From contig LS997562.1 in NCBI GenBank assembly GCA_000469685.2, forward strand, positions 9,004,007 through 9,068,006: a stretch of DNA of 64,000 nucleotides, read 5' to 3'. Position numbers and translations under genes: made by a program. This stretch comes from Haemonchus contortus (Eukaryota > Nematoda > Chromadorea > Rhabditida > Trichostrongylidae). Shown here one piece after another: positions 50,901 to 63,392 of this stretch (position 1 is its first letter; every line of letters begins with the position of its first letter). Under the pieces are notes generated by a model. That model had not been told where the DNA came from, did no database searches, and saw only the letters and a list, made by a program, of their open reading frames with translations.

Positions 50901-53004
50901 ATCTCTGCCGGTCATGGCGAATTCATTAGCTGAATCATGCGGACAATTTGATAGTGAGCCGTAGCCCTCCATATCTATGGCATATGCCCACTGAAGACCA
51001 TCATGAAAACCAGTTCAAGAATTAAGAATACTAATAAATCCTCTCTAGTCTCGGAAGCAGCTAACAGCTTTTTGAGCAGCTCAGAAGAGTATAAACGATT
51101 GTCATCGACATCCATACTGCCAAATATTCAGCCGATGAATTGCAAAAAGACGGTCGGGCTAATATCGACGCGACGACATCGCTATTACCAGTTCCATAAG
51201 AATAATTACATAGTTGCTGTTAGGCGACTGAAGCGAAGGAGCTGGACAAGCAGTTCCTTATCGTATTGAACCAATGAAGGAATTGAGGAAGATTGAAGAA
51301 GTAAAAATGGAAAAACTTTCTTTCAAGCCATCAAGATGCTTCACACATTAAAAACATAGAACGACCTTGCTCAACGATGCGGATGTGAAGGCGGGGAAAA
51401 GTATTGCACGATGAATAACACGGTGACAACTTCATGAAAAACCTCTAGTGCAAATGCACCATGAAATGCTTCTGCTAGCTTGCACCATTTCCATTCCATC
51501 TAGCTGATAACCTATACGACATTTTAAAAAAGTCTCGAAGCAGAAGCTGTTCTGAACTGGTTCTGTTCAAACGCCACCAACTTCTAAAAACTAGTCAATA
51601 CCGTGAAACTGCCATCACTGAGCCGTCAAAGTAGCACAGTACTAGATGCATCGTTAACGCATTCACAAACGAAACCTGCTCAAAAGCCAAGCTTCCTGCC
51701 TCACCAAAGCTGGGTAATTCGTTCTCAAATTACCACGAGAAGACGAAAGTTGATTCGTGGTTTCGCTCAGCACGTAGGCATTCAAACGTCTCGCAAAACT
51801 AATTGAAAGCAGATAGCATGGCGCAATCCCCAAAAAATGTTCGGCGGCAAACACGTGGCGCTTCTTCTATTTCATCGAGGTGTTCCATGAAAAAAGAAAC
51901 CTGGAAAGCCCTCTTTCAAGAGGGAACCGCGCCGCTTCCTCGAACTCGTTGGCGCTATTTATCTAGTGCTGTGCGTCAATGCAAATGTAGAAGCAAAGCC
52001 AACAATTTCTGCGAACAGCCGAGATCGTTTGAGTGATAGAGGCCGTTAACAATACTAAAGGAAAAAGGAACTACCCAAATACATAGGGTAACGATCGACG
52101 TCGACCTCATTTTTGGAAAGGAAAGGGTCCAAAAAACCAGTGATGGAACATTTCCTGGCACTCACATATAGTAATAGAAAGACCTCCAAGTTGGAAACTC
52201 TCCCTTTCAAACAGGCTGGATATCAACCTATAGAAGCAAATAAAATACAGGGAAATGCTCATGGAACTTTGGCGGGATCCGATCCAAGGACTACACAAAA
52301 GACTACTGGCGCAAGCACCTCGTGATCTCGCATCACCTTTACTTCCGTGAACGCCCACAATGAAATCCAGAACGGAACGACTCAAACGACCATCGTGTAG
52401 GAGGTGTTTGCACACCTGCCAGCTGATGCTTTAGTGAAAAGCATACGCATTTTAACAGATCAAAGCTCGACATGCATAGAAATAAACCCACAGGTGCAAA
52501 ATAAACCCACAGATGTCCTTAGGATGAAAACCTAGGAATGGCAAGACGGCCATTTTTAAAGGAAGCGATGATTCTGAGATATGAGTCTCCAGATGTCTCA
52601 GATCTTCGAACCGTTAGACCTTGAAGGCAGCATTTCAGAATAGGGTTGTGGAAGCAGAACTAAATAAACCACACTCATGTCCTTGTATAATGAACATTGA
52701 AATACTCCATATAATTGATTTGCTAGCAAGGAATATTATAAGTGCTTTATGAGGCTAGTTCAACCTCTGATCCTTCCGTAATATTCACTTAATAGCAAGG
52801 TAAAGAAGGGACGAGGAGCAAGGTAAAGAAGAGACGAGGAAGTAAGCAAGAGTATAAGGGTAATCAAGGAGGGAAACTATGCTGATAACTGCTGGACCCT
52901 ACAGCCATGTTCGTTCGCCTTAGAACTCAAATGAAGCTACGGTTCTGAATGGAATTCAAATGCACGGCGCCCTCAAAAAACAGCTTGATCAGAGAAAAAG
53001 AATA

Positions 53005-53079
53005 GGTTCATTAGACTACTTCTAGGCTCGGCACCAGCTAGTCATTATGGTGCCGTGCCTAGAAGAAGTCTAATTAACC
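53005..53079. repeat. 75-nt near-perfect hairpin, miRNA-precursor-like
   Basis: Arms 53005-53036 and 53048-53079 (32 nt each) pair with 3 mismatches around an 11-nt loop. ATTAGACT and CTTCTAGGC in the 5' arm are mirrored in the 3' arm. It is followed directly by four ATTATCACT-like microrepeats (53080-53123). Size, loop and mismatch pattern fit a pre-miRNA, but a small foldback transposon is equally possible. Confidence 0.6.
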
Positions 53080-54659
53080 ACTATTATCACTCATTATCAC
53101 TCATTATTACCGTTCATTATCACTTGGCTCATTTACAAATCACTATGAGCGAAGGTGCCGCAGTGCAAGTGGGGCACCATAACACACGCATGGTCACGGG
53201 TTCTGCTACCCGGTGTTTGTGGAAGCTGCTATCCAGTAGTTGCGCAAGTATCTTCCGCATGAGTGCGCATATTCTTGTAATCAGAAACGAGAAAGTTGGG
53301 TACGATAAGCAGGTCTAATTGCGCGATATGGTTTAGTCCCGCATTCGCGAAAGGCGCTTAACCTGCTCCGAAACGACGCCCATCGCTCTAATGTTTCACA
53401 TGGCTTCAACGGTTTGCGGTGATCAATGATCTAATCATTTCTGTCCAGAAAAAGCTGGATGAAAGTTTTATGGGGCTTGTTTCGAATCCCACAAACACTG
53501 AAAAACAAACAACCGGCTTCAACATTCTCTTGATGAATTTCAGGGAATGAAGAAGGGCGGCCCGGCTTAAAACGTTGATGCAATCGGAAACGAGCCACTG
53601 GACGGGATAGCCGGAATCCAAAAAAGGCATTCGACGCATTGAAAAAGAAGGTAGTGGGAGCACCACGTGCGAGCACCTTACCGCGCCTGCACTGCTAACA
53701 GAATCAAATCCTGTTCCGCTCATCCACGTGAATCTGGCTGGTACTTGAGAGGGGATCAATAGTGAACTACCGCGGTGTCCTTTGCCCTCTACCTATGTCG
53801 TCAGATACCCAAGTCTCTATGAAAAAACCATCGCTTTGGCTCGGAAAGCTCCAATTGCCACCATCACATCGTCTAACAAATTTCAAGTTCAAGAAATTCT
53901 TCCATGAAAAATCAATAGCATGTTGTGGAAGAATGGTATATCGTCGAAACAATCATCAATTGAGCTATGGCGCTGTCACCTAGAGAGTTAGAATGTTGCA
54001 TGGCTCCTAGACATAAATATCAAGAAGAAATTATAAAAATGCTCGATTTGACAAAAGCCATCACAAAAATGCAAAGATTTTGTAATATGTAATTGGCTTA
54101 TCACAACTATATAATAGTCATATTTTCAATTACATTATGATATAGATGTATCATAAAAGTTTAACCATGTGACCATGTGACCAGAAAAGGGGGAAAACCT
54201 TCTTCCTTATCATGGACCATATTCATTCCCATATAGCGAACCAGAGGTCTAGGATAGTATTAGCCTGGGCAGTAATACTTCAATGTAAAAACAAGGCTAA
54301 CTGATTGGTGGTATACATCGAGGTAAGGTAAGAGTGGTTAAAATCGCGCTGGGACCTTATAATGGTCAAAAACGCCCACCAGTGTATTCAGTCGTATAAC
54401 TCGGCACCTTAGTAATCAAGTTCATACCAAAAGAACAAACAATCATGATGAGGGCATCCAAAGTCCACAATCAAAAAAAAGTGGAACAGTGGAAGAAAAA
54501 AAACTTAATATAGGCTCGATGCTCACCTTACCCCTTCAAAAATTGGTTGCTATCCTCTACTGATATCCTATAGAAACTCTTAGTAAAAAACCATTCATAG
54601 AGCTCTGAGAATGTAAGAAAAGCTGAAGGTTTGCGATTTCTCCCACAGAGGCGAATGTA

Positions 54660-55000
54660 AAGTCTAGGCATTAGACGGCATTAACGGAGTGATGGGAAGT
54701 CGATGATGGAAGGATAAACGGCAGCCGATGAACGGCCGGTACTCAAAAAGCTGTTGGATGTGCGCACGGAGCAGAGCGTTACAATTGAAACGGGTTGCCG
54801 ATACGGCGCGGGAAGAACTCCCCCATCCCACTCGCGCGTCGTCAACTACAAGCATCTCAACACTGCAGCAGGCTCACCGCGGGCACGCAGAAAAGCCGCA
54901 ACAGACCGGTCCGGTGCGAGCGATTCACTCACCCGCCCTATCTGTGCTGTCGACGACAATCGGCTCGTATGCGTAAAATGCCGCATTCCGATCTACTGAT
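54660..55000. other. GC-richer block with several open frames
   Basis: It is richer in C and G than its surroundings. Three plus-strand frames and one minus-strand frame are open together, mostly because stops are rare in GC-rich DNA. I could not identify a splice-supported exon or a protein family. It could be an exon, a CpG-like promoter patch or part of a dispersed repeat. Confidence 0.3.
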
Positions 55001-55795
55001 AGCTTCTAATGGGCCGATAATTAGATCGAGCAAGGTTTTAGGGGGAAATGATTTCCTCGTTGGAAGATGGCGTCAAAGGGAAAGGGTGAGGCTGTAGAAA
55101 GACTCACTCCAACCTCAAGTTTAGAACTTGCTGGAACTATTCCAGTCACGGACTTTTCACATGGGACAATCTGTTCCAAGGCTGGGCTAAAATTTTAATT
55201 CGATCAACTTCTTCAGAGTAGGACCGCCCAGGACGCCATCGTAGATGCGAAACACCCAGTCATACATGAGCAAAGATAGATTTGCTGCTGGCCTCCGGTA
55301 AGGCCAATGAAGTTGAGAGTTTAGCCTCCTGAAATAATTCCTTCACTCCAGAAGTCTGCGATGGCTCAACAATACAGAACGATCTCGCGAAGTTCCAACA
55401 ACAAGGGAGACGAAGATTGATATTTTAGATCATTTTAGAGAGAATTATCATAGATTATAGCGCTGACGGGTTGACCGCCGAAGCGCCAACAAATCATATT
55501 TCCCGAACAGAACTCCAAGAGTGACAGAAGGAAGAGAACACGACTACTTCGAAAGTAGTTGACAGCCGTCACCGGATACCAGTTATGATTCCCGCTGCGA
55601 CCGTTTCCAGTTGTAGTACGACTTATGGTAACTGGATAAGGAATGAAAACACGTCAACATTTGAAATGGCCATAAATAGGTGGGGCTGGTACGACATTGA
55701 CATTGATCTACGCTATTCCCATCTGGGTAGCGCATAGATTGAGGTTTGTAGCGCCTGCTCAACCACTAGACATGACCGCGTTCATAGAAAGCTGT

Positions 55796-56037
55796 TAATA
55801 GCCGCATTCAGAGTAGTCAGCTGCCTTTTTTAGCTGTCATGATGTAAGACCATTATTGTCGAGATCATCGAGATCGAGGTCCATTATTGTTAACGGCAAA
55901 CGCGGGGTTTTTCGTAGTCCTCATGGAGCCTATACAGCTTGTACCATTGGAGACAACCGCAAATAGAGCAGCAACTAGCTTATGGAGGTAACAGCCGCAT
56001 TTATAGTTGTCAGTTATTCACCTGTCATGATGTAAGG
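55796..56037. repeat. Diverged direct repeat, about 50 bp, 190 bp apart
   Basis: 55796-55849 and 55989-56037 share TAA(T/C)AGCCGCATT, AGT.GTCAG and CTGTCATGATGTAAG. The spacer holds a GATCATCGAGATCGAGG palindromic-like patch. Confidence 0.5.
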
Positions 56038-57075
56038 CTCTTTACGGAGGCAATCATTTAGCCTGTTGCAGCTGAGAGGTTTGAGAGCATGGCGCGTTAT
56101 TCGTAGGATCGATCGATACAGCTTCAACTCACTACTTTCTTTCTTCACTGTGAACATGGAAAGAAGTAGAATAACAAATGTTGAGGAATAGAATTATCAA
56201 ATAGCTCCTCAGCATAAGCCGTGTCCTCAAAAATCATCCATATAAGCATGCGACTATAAGCCAGGCGTACTCGTGGAGCTAGTAGGCGACGCAATTGGTG
56301 CATATCGAGCGAGCGGTTGTAGAGCGTCCAGCGCAGACGCATGCATTACAAATCGACGGTACACGTACAACGCAAACAAATCATGCATATGACTCAGTGG
56401 GGGCTCTCTGTTCTCAGGCTACGCTTCCACTAAGCCGCTTAGTTCCTTGGCCACCCTCCAACAACGATCACGCGTGGTCATGCGTAGAATGACTATATCT
56501 GTATGATCCTCTACATCGTATACCTTGAGAACAGGGCATATAACACACAAAAAATAACAAACAAATACAAAAAAAAGTCGAGGATGCGTCAAATATTATC
56601 CATCAGAACCCTTCAACACTTTCGCAAACACATCCCCCTCCTCTCTAGATGTGCAAATAAGACCCTTACCGCTGATACATACATCCGCGCGACCCAGGCT
56701 CAAAACTGCCTGTAGCTACTAGATTCTCCACTTCTACTGACACAATACACATAAACTTTCGCAGCTACGCGAAACGACGAACAGAGGCGACTAGTCACTG
56801 TACACACTTGATAGAAATCCGCCTAACTAGTTGAGTAGTATACCACTCATGGATCGAAGCTTCACACTGACATGAGAACTGGTACGATCCGTGTGTATCA
56901 GGACCATAAAAACAAAAAAAACAGAAGTGAACAACGACTCCGCATGGTTTCGGAAAAGTTTCGCCTTCTCAGGTGGGTACTAAGCATTTGAAGAAGGTTG
57001 GCATTATCGTGTTGTCCATCTACAACTATTCCTCATACAATCAATTTTGATTTCTGACGCAGCCATGAGTTTATA

Positions 57076-57646
57076 TTAGGTTGATGCATGATTATTGCGG
57101 ATTTTTTCGCGCCCTTTTTTCTCTCGATAGAATTTGAATATTGAGTTCAGGTTTTTTCTAGAAATCATCTACTCGATTTCTTCTACAAAAATATACTTAG
57201 AAAACCATCCGCATATTTGCGAAATTAGGCTCTACTACATCGAGAAGGGTTGGAAGGTATCAGAGTCATTCCGCGATCTCTTTTCGGCGATGGAACAATC
57301 AGCCAAAGCCAACCAAGAAATGGGATCTGCCCCTGAATCTGCCATATACACCAGCAGGAACCTCTATGTATTTTCTCCTAACCGTTCGCTGAAAAAATGG
57401 TTAGGGAATAGAACTTACGCCATTTGGATGACTTGATGGCCGATGTTAAGGCGTTTATCGCCCAAAGGGATCAAATCTTCTTCGCTTTTGGAATCCGACT
57501 ATCTAGCCAATGGGAAGCAGTGCTTGACGTAGATGGCGGATAGGTTCCGGAATAATTATTTGAACATGATTTTGTTCAGCATATTTATTGTTTCGTTTAA
57601 TAAAAAATGTTGAAAAAAAACCCGTAATAATTATGCATCAACCTGA
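57076..57646 (+). mobile_element. Internally deleted mariner-like element (571 bp)
   Basis: The ends TTAGGTTGATGCATGATTAT and, at the right, TAATAATTATGCATCAACCTGA are inverted repeats of about 25 bp with 3 mismatches, with TA on both sides (57074-57075, 57647-57648). Its ITRs differ from those of 46663-47927 beyond the TTAGGTTG tip, so it is a different mariner lineage. Inside, remnants of the transposase N-terminus (ICEIRLYYIEKGWKVSESFRD) and a C-terminal block near 57420-57543 (HLDDLMADVKAFIA, WEAVLD) remain, with the catalytic middle gone. It is non-autonomous. Confidence 0.85.
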
Positions 57647-57648
57647 TA

Positions 57649-60162
57649 CATTAAAAAGAGCATATATAACAGTTACAAACATAAAAGCTGCCCAGAGTCA
57701 TATCCGGCGCTGACGCGTCCTGACAAAAGGAATCAACAAAAAGGAGTTAGGAAACGGCATCCAACAAACTGAGGACCAACTTTCTGATCGGAGTGATAAG
57801 TGAATCCTAGGTTTGTGTAGCTGACCAAACTGAAGTACTCCTTCCAAAACCTTACTTTATATGATTCTTAAGGAATAATCTTTTTCAACCCGAGCAATTC
57901 ACGGGTGATTCTAAGTACAAACTTGATATTCCATAAGTATTGCCCATCACTGAGGGCCAAATAACCATGGAACATTTGAAACAAAGCTTCCTCTTCTCTC
58001 CACCTATGCTTGCATTTAGGCTAGCTTCGGTATCAAGTACACTTCGAATAGCAAAACAATTTTCAAATACTTTACTGTTACTCTACAAAATTCTCGCGCT
58101 TACAATAAAATCACAACCGACGACTAACGATTAATTATACCCGAAAAGTATCAGCACTAGAATAGCCATTACAATTACTTTGAAGGTAAATAATTGTAGG
58201 AAAAAACCATTTATTTTGAAGAGTCACGCAGTGCGAGCTCTGAAGGTGACCCCGCGCCCTCTCAGTACGTTTCGACTTTTAGAATGTGCTAGACATCATC
58301 AGCCAACAACAATCCTAATCCTCAGGGAAGACAGTTCCATCAGAAATCAATCCTACTATGACTTCTGACCTCACCTCAAAAGTCCCTCTACGAGTTAATT
58401 CGTATCATAGGTGTTTTCAGTCTACGGGTCCTTTCTTGACATTTCCAAGACTTTCTTATCTCTATCGTCCTGACCTCATGTGAACGCTCTCAACAGAATG
58501 TGGGACTTTAGTTGTGGCATGGAAATAAATCAAGTGGATCTGAAGGTTCCTACAACAAAACGGGTCCTATCTAAATACGACGATGAAGCCACGGTTTGCG
58601 ACATGATTGATGACCGTCTGTCCACATTGCTGCACAATCGCGGAACTACAAGTCATACAGCTTCCAAATACAAAGCGCATAGTATTCTTATGGGGAAAGA
58701 GGCTTGAGGGCAAAATCTCTCAATCTAAATATAACTTTCGAACGACATTCTTCCCACGCAACCTTCTTCATCAACAACTGAACGTGCAATTGGCCCATTA
58801 TTCTGCCCGTGTGACTAGGAAGCTCACTGACTGCGGCTGAATCCTTTGCTTAGCTCACCCAAAAGGGTATGAAAGCAGTGTGATGAAAGTAAGCAGCAAG
58901 AAAGCATGAGACCAACATACAGTGAGCAAGATGTTTCCTGGAGAGGCGGCGCCCAAAGCCGAATTCAAAGAAGTGCTGGAGAGTAGTTTGGCAGAGAGAA
59001 ATAACATCTAAGATGTGTTAAGCGTACTCAAGATGAGCGCAGCCCTATCCTGCTAGGCGGAGCAAGCTCTTATCTGGTTGGAGCATATCAGGAAGTCCTA
59101 CAACTCTGCTCCAAAACTTAGAGGGAGGAAAAACAGTGGGTACAAACAGCTAAAGGGGAGAGTTTATAGATAGGGAGGAGAGTTTGTGTTATCCTCAAGA
59201 CTTCTGAAGGAAATTAGTACAAGAACTCGCAGTAATGCTAAGACGCTCTGGAGGCCAGCAAACGCTGGAATTAAGCGCACAAAAACATAACTGACCAATT
59301 GCCTGCACCACTCAGCGTTCTGTTTCCTATGAGTGGAGCCTTGCCTAGGCCCCGTTGCCGGAGAGAGGGTAGAGCGGAACATTTAGAATGTAAGCTAGGG
59401 AGCTGCGAACCATTGTTTTTTTCGAGCAGGTCTTTTTTTTTTTGAAAAGTTTTTCTTAAAAACTCAACTTACAGTTAATAAATCAGTGAGATCGAGATCA
59501 AAATCACACGTCGTCTATTGACATCTTTGTCAAATAATCGCATTACTTTTTATTCGTCCTTACCAGGCATTACGCCGCGTCGTAGTTCTCAGAAGTCAAG
59601 AAACTGAGTTAGTGTTCCCTCGGGCAGCACTATAACATCGAAAATGCTCTGTAGCTGTTGCTGGCAAGTTAGCATTTTGTTATCAGTTGTTAATAAATAA
59701 CAAAATAAACTTTTTTTATTCTGGAACCACTCAATGACTTTGCTTCATACTTCAATCCATGTATACGCTCATACTTATGAGTTGACTACGACTGTAGTTG
59801 AACCAGTCAATAATCGAACGTAAACCAGTCAATAATCGAGCGTTAATCAGAACTACTTGTACTTACATTGGATCAATGAGATGTGATGGACCGGAATTTG
59901 CAGTTTTATTCGATGATTGCAAGAGGCAGTGATTCTAGTCGTAGTGGTAGAAGACAGTACAAAATGCTCATGAAATTGAGCTCCTGATACCAGAAAAAGT
60001 CAACAATTTACCAGCTTCTCAACTTAGGTCTTGTAGCACTAATCACGGTCATTACTTCGACTAAAAATTGTACGTATTACTCAAGTAAGGATGAAAGGGT
60101 CTGAATTGGTTGCGGAGGTAATCGAGAACACTACCCATTGATCGTGATCATTACTCACTCAC
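57649..60162. other. No supported gene
   Basis: There are overlapping short open frames only (58480-58840 plus, 59164-59382 minus). An A/T-rich tract occurs near 59430-59470 and 59690-59720. A tandem AACCAGTCAATAATCGA(A/G)CGT pair sits at about 59800-59845. Confidence 0.4.
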
Positions 60163-60227
60163 CTGAACGGCGTTGCTAGGGATATACTGCAACATACACT
60201 GGCTAGCAGTACGGTTTACACGAATAG
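60163..60227 (-). CDS. Exon 7 of unknown protein (frame depends on exon 6)
   Basis: Both borders are excellent: acceptor ttttatacag|CT and donor GTTCAG|gtgagtg. At 65 nt it joins exon 5 in phase (GCA G|CT) and then reads 21 codons (AIRVNRTASQCMLQYIPSNA...). If exon 6 (60474-60591) is included, the frame shifts and reaches TAG after seven codons of this exon. The downstream partner is not known. Its exit phase (0) matches the entry phase of the exon at 17878-18566. Confidence 0.5.
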
Positions 60228-60473
60228 CTGTATAAAATGAAAAAAAACCATCACTGTTAACAGTATTTGAACCTTCAACTATACCGAAATCATGATGTGT
60301 GGGTACACATTGGCTACCACGCTTTTTTTACGATGTTCCGAATAGTTTCTACCTTTGGCATGTCTTTTCGGGCAGAAGATTGTTTCAACCAATACTGCAC
60401 GCATCCAAGAAGATAAAAATACCCAGACAAATATCAAGAATTCAAACACACAAAAATTTCGCATATAACTCAC

Positions 60474-60591
60474 GCTCCAAGTGCTTCTGAAATTTGCCCT
60501 GTATTAAGTTGCTGCTGTTGGAGAGTGGCTGACAAATCTGTACTGTCTTCTTCAGAGCAGTCCAACTCTGACATATACCTGCTGAGCCCAC
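60474..60591 (-). CDS. Exon 6 of unknown protein, possible frame-shifting cassette
   Basis: The acceptor is ttggttgcag|GTGG and the donor is GGAGC|gtgagt. It is 118 nt, not a multiple of three. In phase with exon 5 it encodes GGLSRYMSELDCSEEDSTDL, SATLQQQQ and NTGQISEALG, an acidic then Gln-rich stretch with plausible protein composition. It leaves with two bases, which does not fit exon 7 except by early termination. It may be an alternative exon or lead to an exon I missed. Confidence 0.6.
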
Positions 60592-61917
60592 CTGCAACCA
60601 AAGATTTTTGAAAATGGATTAAGTTAACAGTACGAGTTCCAAACAATATTCACTATCTAGGTAAACCGACCATTTCGAGCGAAACATGAAAAAAAAAAGA
60701 TAAAATTATGAGAAATGGGAGAACAATGTCGGAACAGGGTTATGTCGACTCGCTTTGGGGAATAATTTTTAAGCAATTTTCACCTATAATGGATTTGCAA
60801 CAGTCTGCTCACATCTATTTCGTTTCTCGAGACAGCAAACGGAAGCCGGGGGCAGCGACAGTTCACTAGATGAGTATATTTTTTTCTGATGGTATCAGTG
60901 ATGACGTAAAAAAGAAATTAGGCCCATCCATGTCTCAATTCTATGGCCAGAAACAGTTTCTAGGAAATTATGTACGACAAAACATGGAGCACTTTGAAGA
61001 AGAAATTTCTTGATGGATCGGTCACCGACTTTTTTCCTTTTTGCAAAATTTGCATGATCGTCAGACCCACTTATCTAGACATGAAAATAACTTCTATCGA
61101 ACTGTAGAATCGAAAAACTGCGTGCATACCACACCAATCATTCTACGTCACATCCCGCCCAAGACCAACGACAAAGATTACCTGCGTAGAGAGTTAAGTC
61201 ACACCTAATAACAGTAGCAGCTCCCCATTACTGTTCACTGTTGCCATTAAACCAGGAATTGGAAGGGTTCCCTCAAATTCTGTGTCATTGAGTGGACATT
61301 CTGAATACTCAGAGAGAAAGAGCCATTAAAGGGGTACTGAAACTGAAACCAATAACTTTCTGCCAGCAAGGTGCAGACTAAATAATCATTTACTGACATA
61401 TATTTGAAGCGACTGTGAGAGAAGCGAAGGTCGGAGGAACAGGACTGTCTAGGAATTATTCCGTAAAAAGAATTTCTCAAATTTAGATTTGACAGTCACG
61501 GCCTCGTAACTATGATCACGATCATGACTGTAAATTGATTTTGTGGATCAAAACAATAGACGTAATCCTTCACGCTCAGAAAAGTGGGGATAAAAAGTAG
61601 GCGCTGATAATTTGTAAGAACGATATAGATATTGAACTAACTGGGATAGATGGAATCTTGAGGAAATGCCTCAGACAAAAAGCTTTGTAGCTGGCAAATT
61701 TGAAAAAGACGGTATATTTTAACGCTGACAAAGCCGAATTTAATTGTGTATAGACCGAGTATGTTAGGCAGATGAAGTATCCAGCGTCTACAACTCTTCC
61801 TATAGTAAAGTGGATAAATGCCTCAGAGGGCCTGGAAACGAAGAATTTTTCATTCGAACAGCAAAAAACGAAATGAAAAGTAAGAGAATCAATAGAGAAT
61901 ATGAAAAGTAACTGTAC

Positions 61918-61985
61918 CTGCTTGTCGTTGTGATACGCGTTGTTGCTGGTATGCTGACAACATATTCAGCAACGCTAGCACAACA
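61918..61985 (-). CDS. Exon 5 of unknown protein
   Basis: Acceptor gttttcag|T, donor CAAGCAG|gtacag. The 68 nt enter with one base (CG|T, Arg) and leave with one. It encodes VVLALLNMLSAYQQQRVSQRQ, a short hydrophobic helix running into a Gln/Arg-rich tail. Possibly a docking helix; no family is recognised. Confidence 0.65.
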
Positions 61986-62229
61986 CTGAAAACAAGGGTA
62001 ACCGAGTAGAAGAAGAAACTAACGGGAACCTAGAGGCGATAAAAGAAAACAAACAAAAACTTAAAACAACAAGAAAATAGGTAAAAAATCGAAAAACAAC
62101 TCTTAGCAAAACTTATACGATCGCTGCACGCAATCGCTGCTATGAGAATGTCATGAATGCGCAACCGCGGTTTTCACAGTCTACAGAAATCCATCTGTGA
62201 GAAACGAAATCTGTCGTTACTCCACTAAC

Positions 62230-62314
62230 CGCTCATTTCCTGTCTGATGACAGAAGTATGCAGATGAAGGCTGAGAATGGGCTTCTCTGGTGGCATACGC
62301 TGGTATATCGGATA
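62230..62314 (-). CDS. Exon 4 of unknown protein
   Basis: Acceptor catatttcag|TATCC, donor GAGCG|gttagt. The 85 nt enter with two bases and leave with two, matching exons 3 and 5. It encodes SDIPAYATREAHSQPSSAYF and then a His/Gln/Asn-containing end. It looks disordered. Confidence 0.65.
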
Positions 62315-63102
62315 CTGAAATATGGGAATTTGTAATATTTGAACATGCAGAGAAAATAGTAATCGTCTCCGTACAAAAACTCCGTATACAATACTTCAAA
62401 ATGAACAAAAATCAAGGAGGTTTAGAATTCGGATTGCAAATACCTGTGATGCTAATCTAAACAATTTATACAACAAAAGGGGAGTAACAAAACATATTAA
62501 CGCTAAGCTTCCATCAAGAAAAGGTTTAAAAGTTTAAGAAATGGAAAAAATTATAATTAGCGATACCAAAAAAAGGTCAATGAGAAAAGAAGTGCGATAA
62601 AAAGCGAAAATAATGAAGCAATAATTACTGTGCGCTGCACAGTAATTTAAAAAAAAACGGAGTCGCCGAAAGCATCTAGATTTCCCCTTATATTTAGTAT
62701 ATGACGCATATTTTTTTCAAAGTATTCATTGACCAAGCATGCATTTTAGAAAGAAAGCTGGCATTTCCTGAAGAATTGCGCGAGCCATGTAGGCGCACTG
62801 AATATGAACCCCTACATTCCTTTCCCGGGTTAGTGACCCGTCATCGGAATCCTAGAACGATTCGCCATTCACGGGTCGACTTCAGTGTGAGCGAAGTCAG
62901 TGCTTCCCGAGCGCGGTGGTGTTGACGGATTCAATTCTAGGCAGATGTATTACGTGAAAACCGAATCAGCGCTTCGAGTGAGTGCCTACACCATATTTGA
63001 ACGCCATTGTCAGAACTTGAAGTCACCATACTCTTCATTTTGTAAGTTTTTTCGTTCGATAATTACTCGAGAATAATATCCACATGAAACATGAATACAT
63101 AC

Positions 63103-63155
63103 CTTTTCGATTGAACATCAAATGACTGGAAGGCGAGGATCGATCATCGGCCGCA
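63103..63155 (-). CDS. Exon 3 of unknown protein (53 nt)
   Basis: Acceptor gactttcag|TGCGG, donor CGAAAAG|gtatgt. It enters with one base (GG|T, Gly) and leaves with one (G). It encodes AADDRSSPSSHLMFNRK, a Ser-rich linker. Small, but both splice borders are strong and in phase. Confidence 0.65.
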
Positions 63156-63392
63156 CTGAAAGTCTCAATTTTTTAGGGTTAAACCCTACAACAAATCTTC
63201 CAATTAACTCTAAGGCAAAACTCAATTTTTTGAATACAAGAGAAAAAACAGTATGTGAGAGCATCTAAGCCTCGCTTCTGAGATAACTATCGCTAAATCG
63301 TGCTGGTTATGAATATAGTAGTCTTCATTTCTTCTACTGGAAAAAGATCAAGCAGAACATCAATATTACTTGATTTCATAAGAAATGCATAC

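Larger units (their letters stand above)
47930..57073. other. Gene-poor stretch between the two mariners
   Basis: Short A/T-rich AAATA-type repeats occur at about 47930-47985 and 48670-48705. Also present are GGGAGCG triplication near 49962-49988, hairpin 53005-53079 with an adjacent ATTATCACTC microrepeat, a GC-richer patch at 54660-55000 with several overlapping open frames, and a direct repeat at 55796-56037. No phase-consistent exons were found. Plus-strand open frames at 50041-50438 and 51003-52325 have no recognisable family. Confidence 0.4.
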
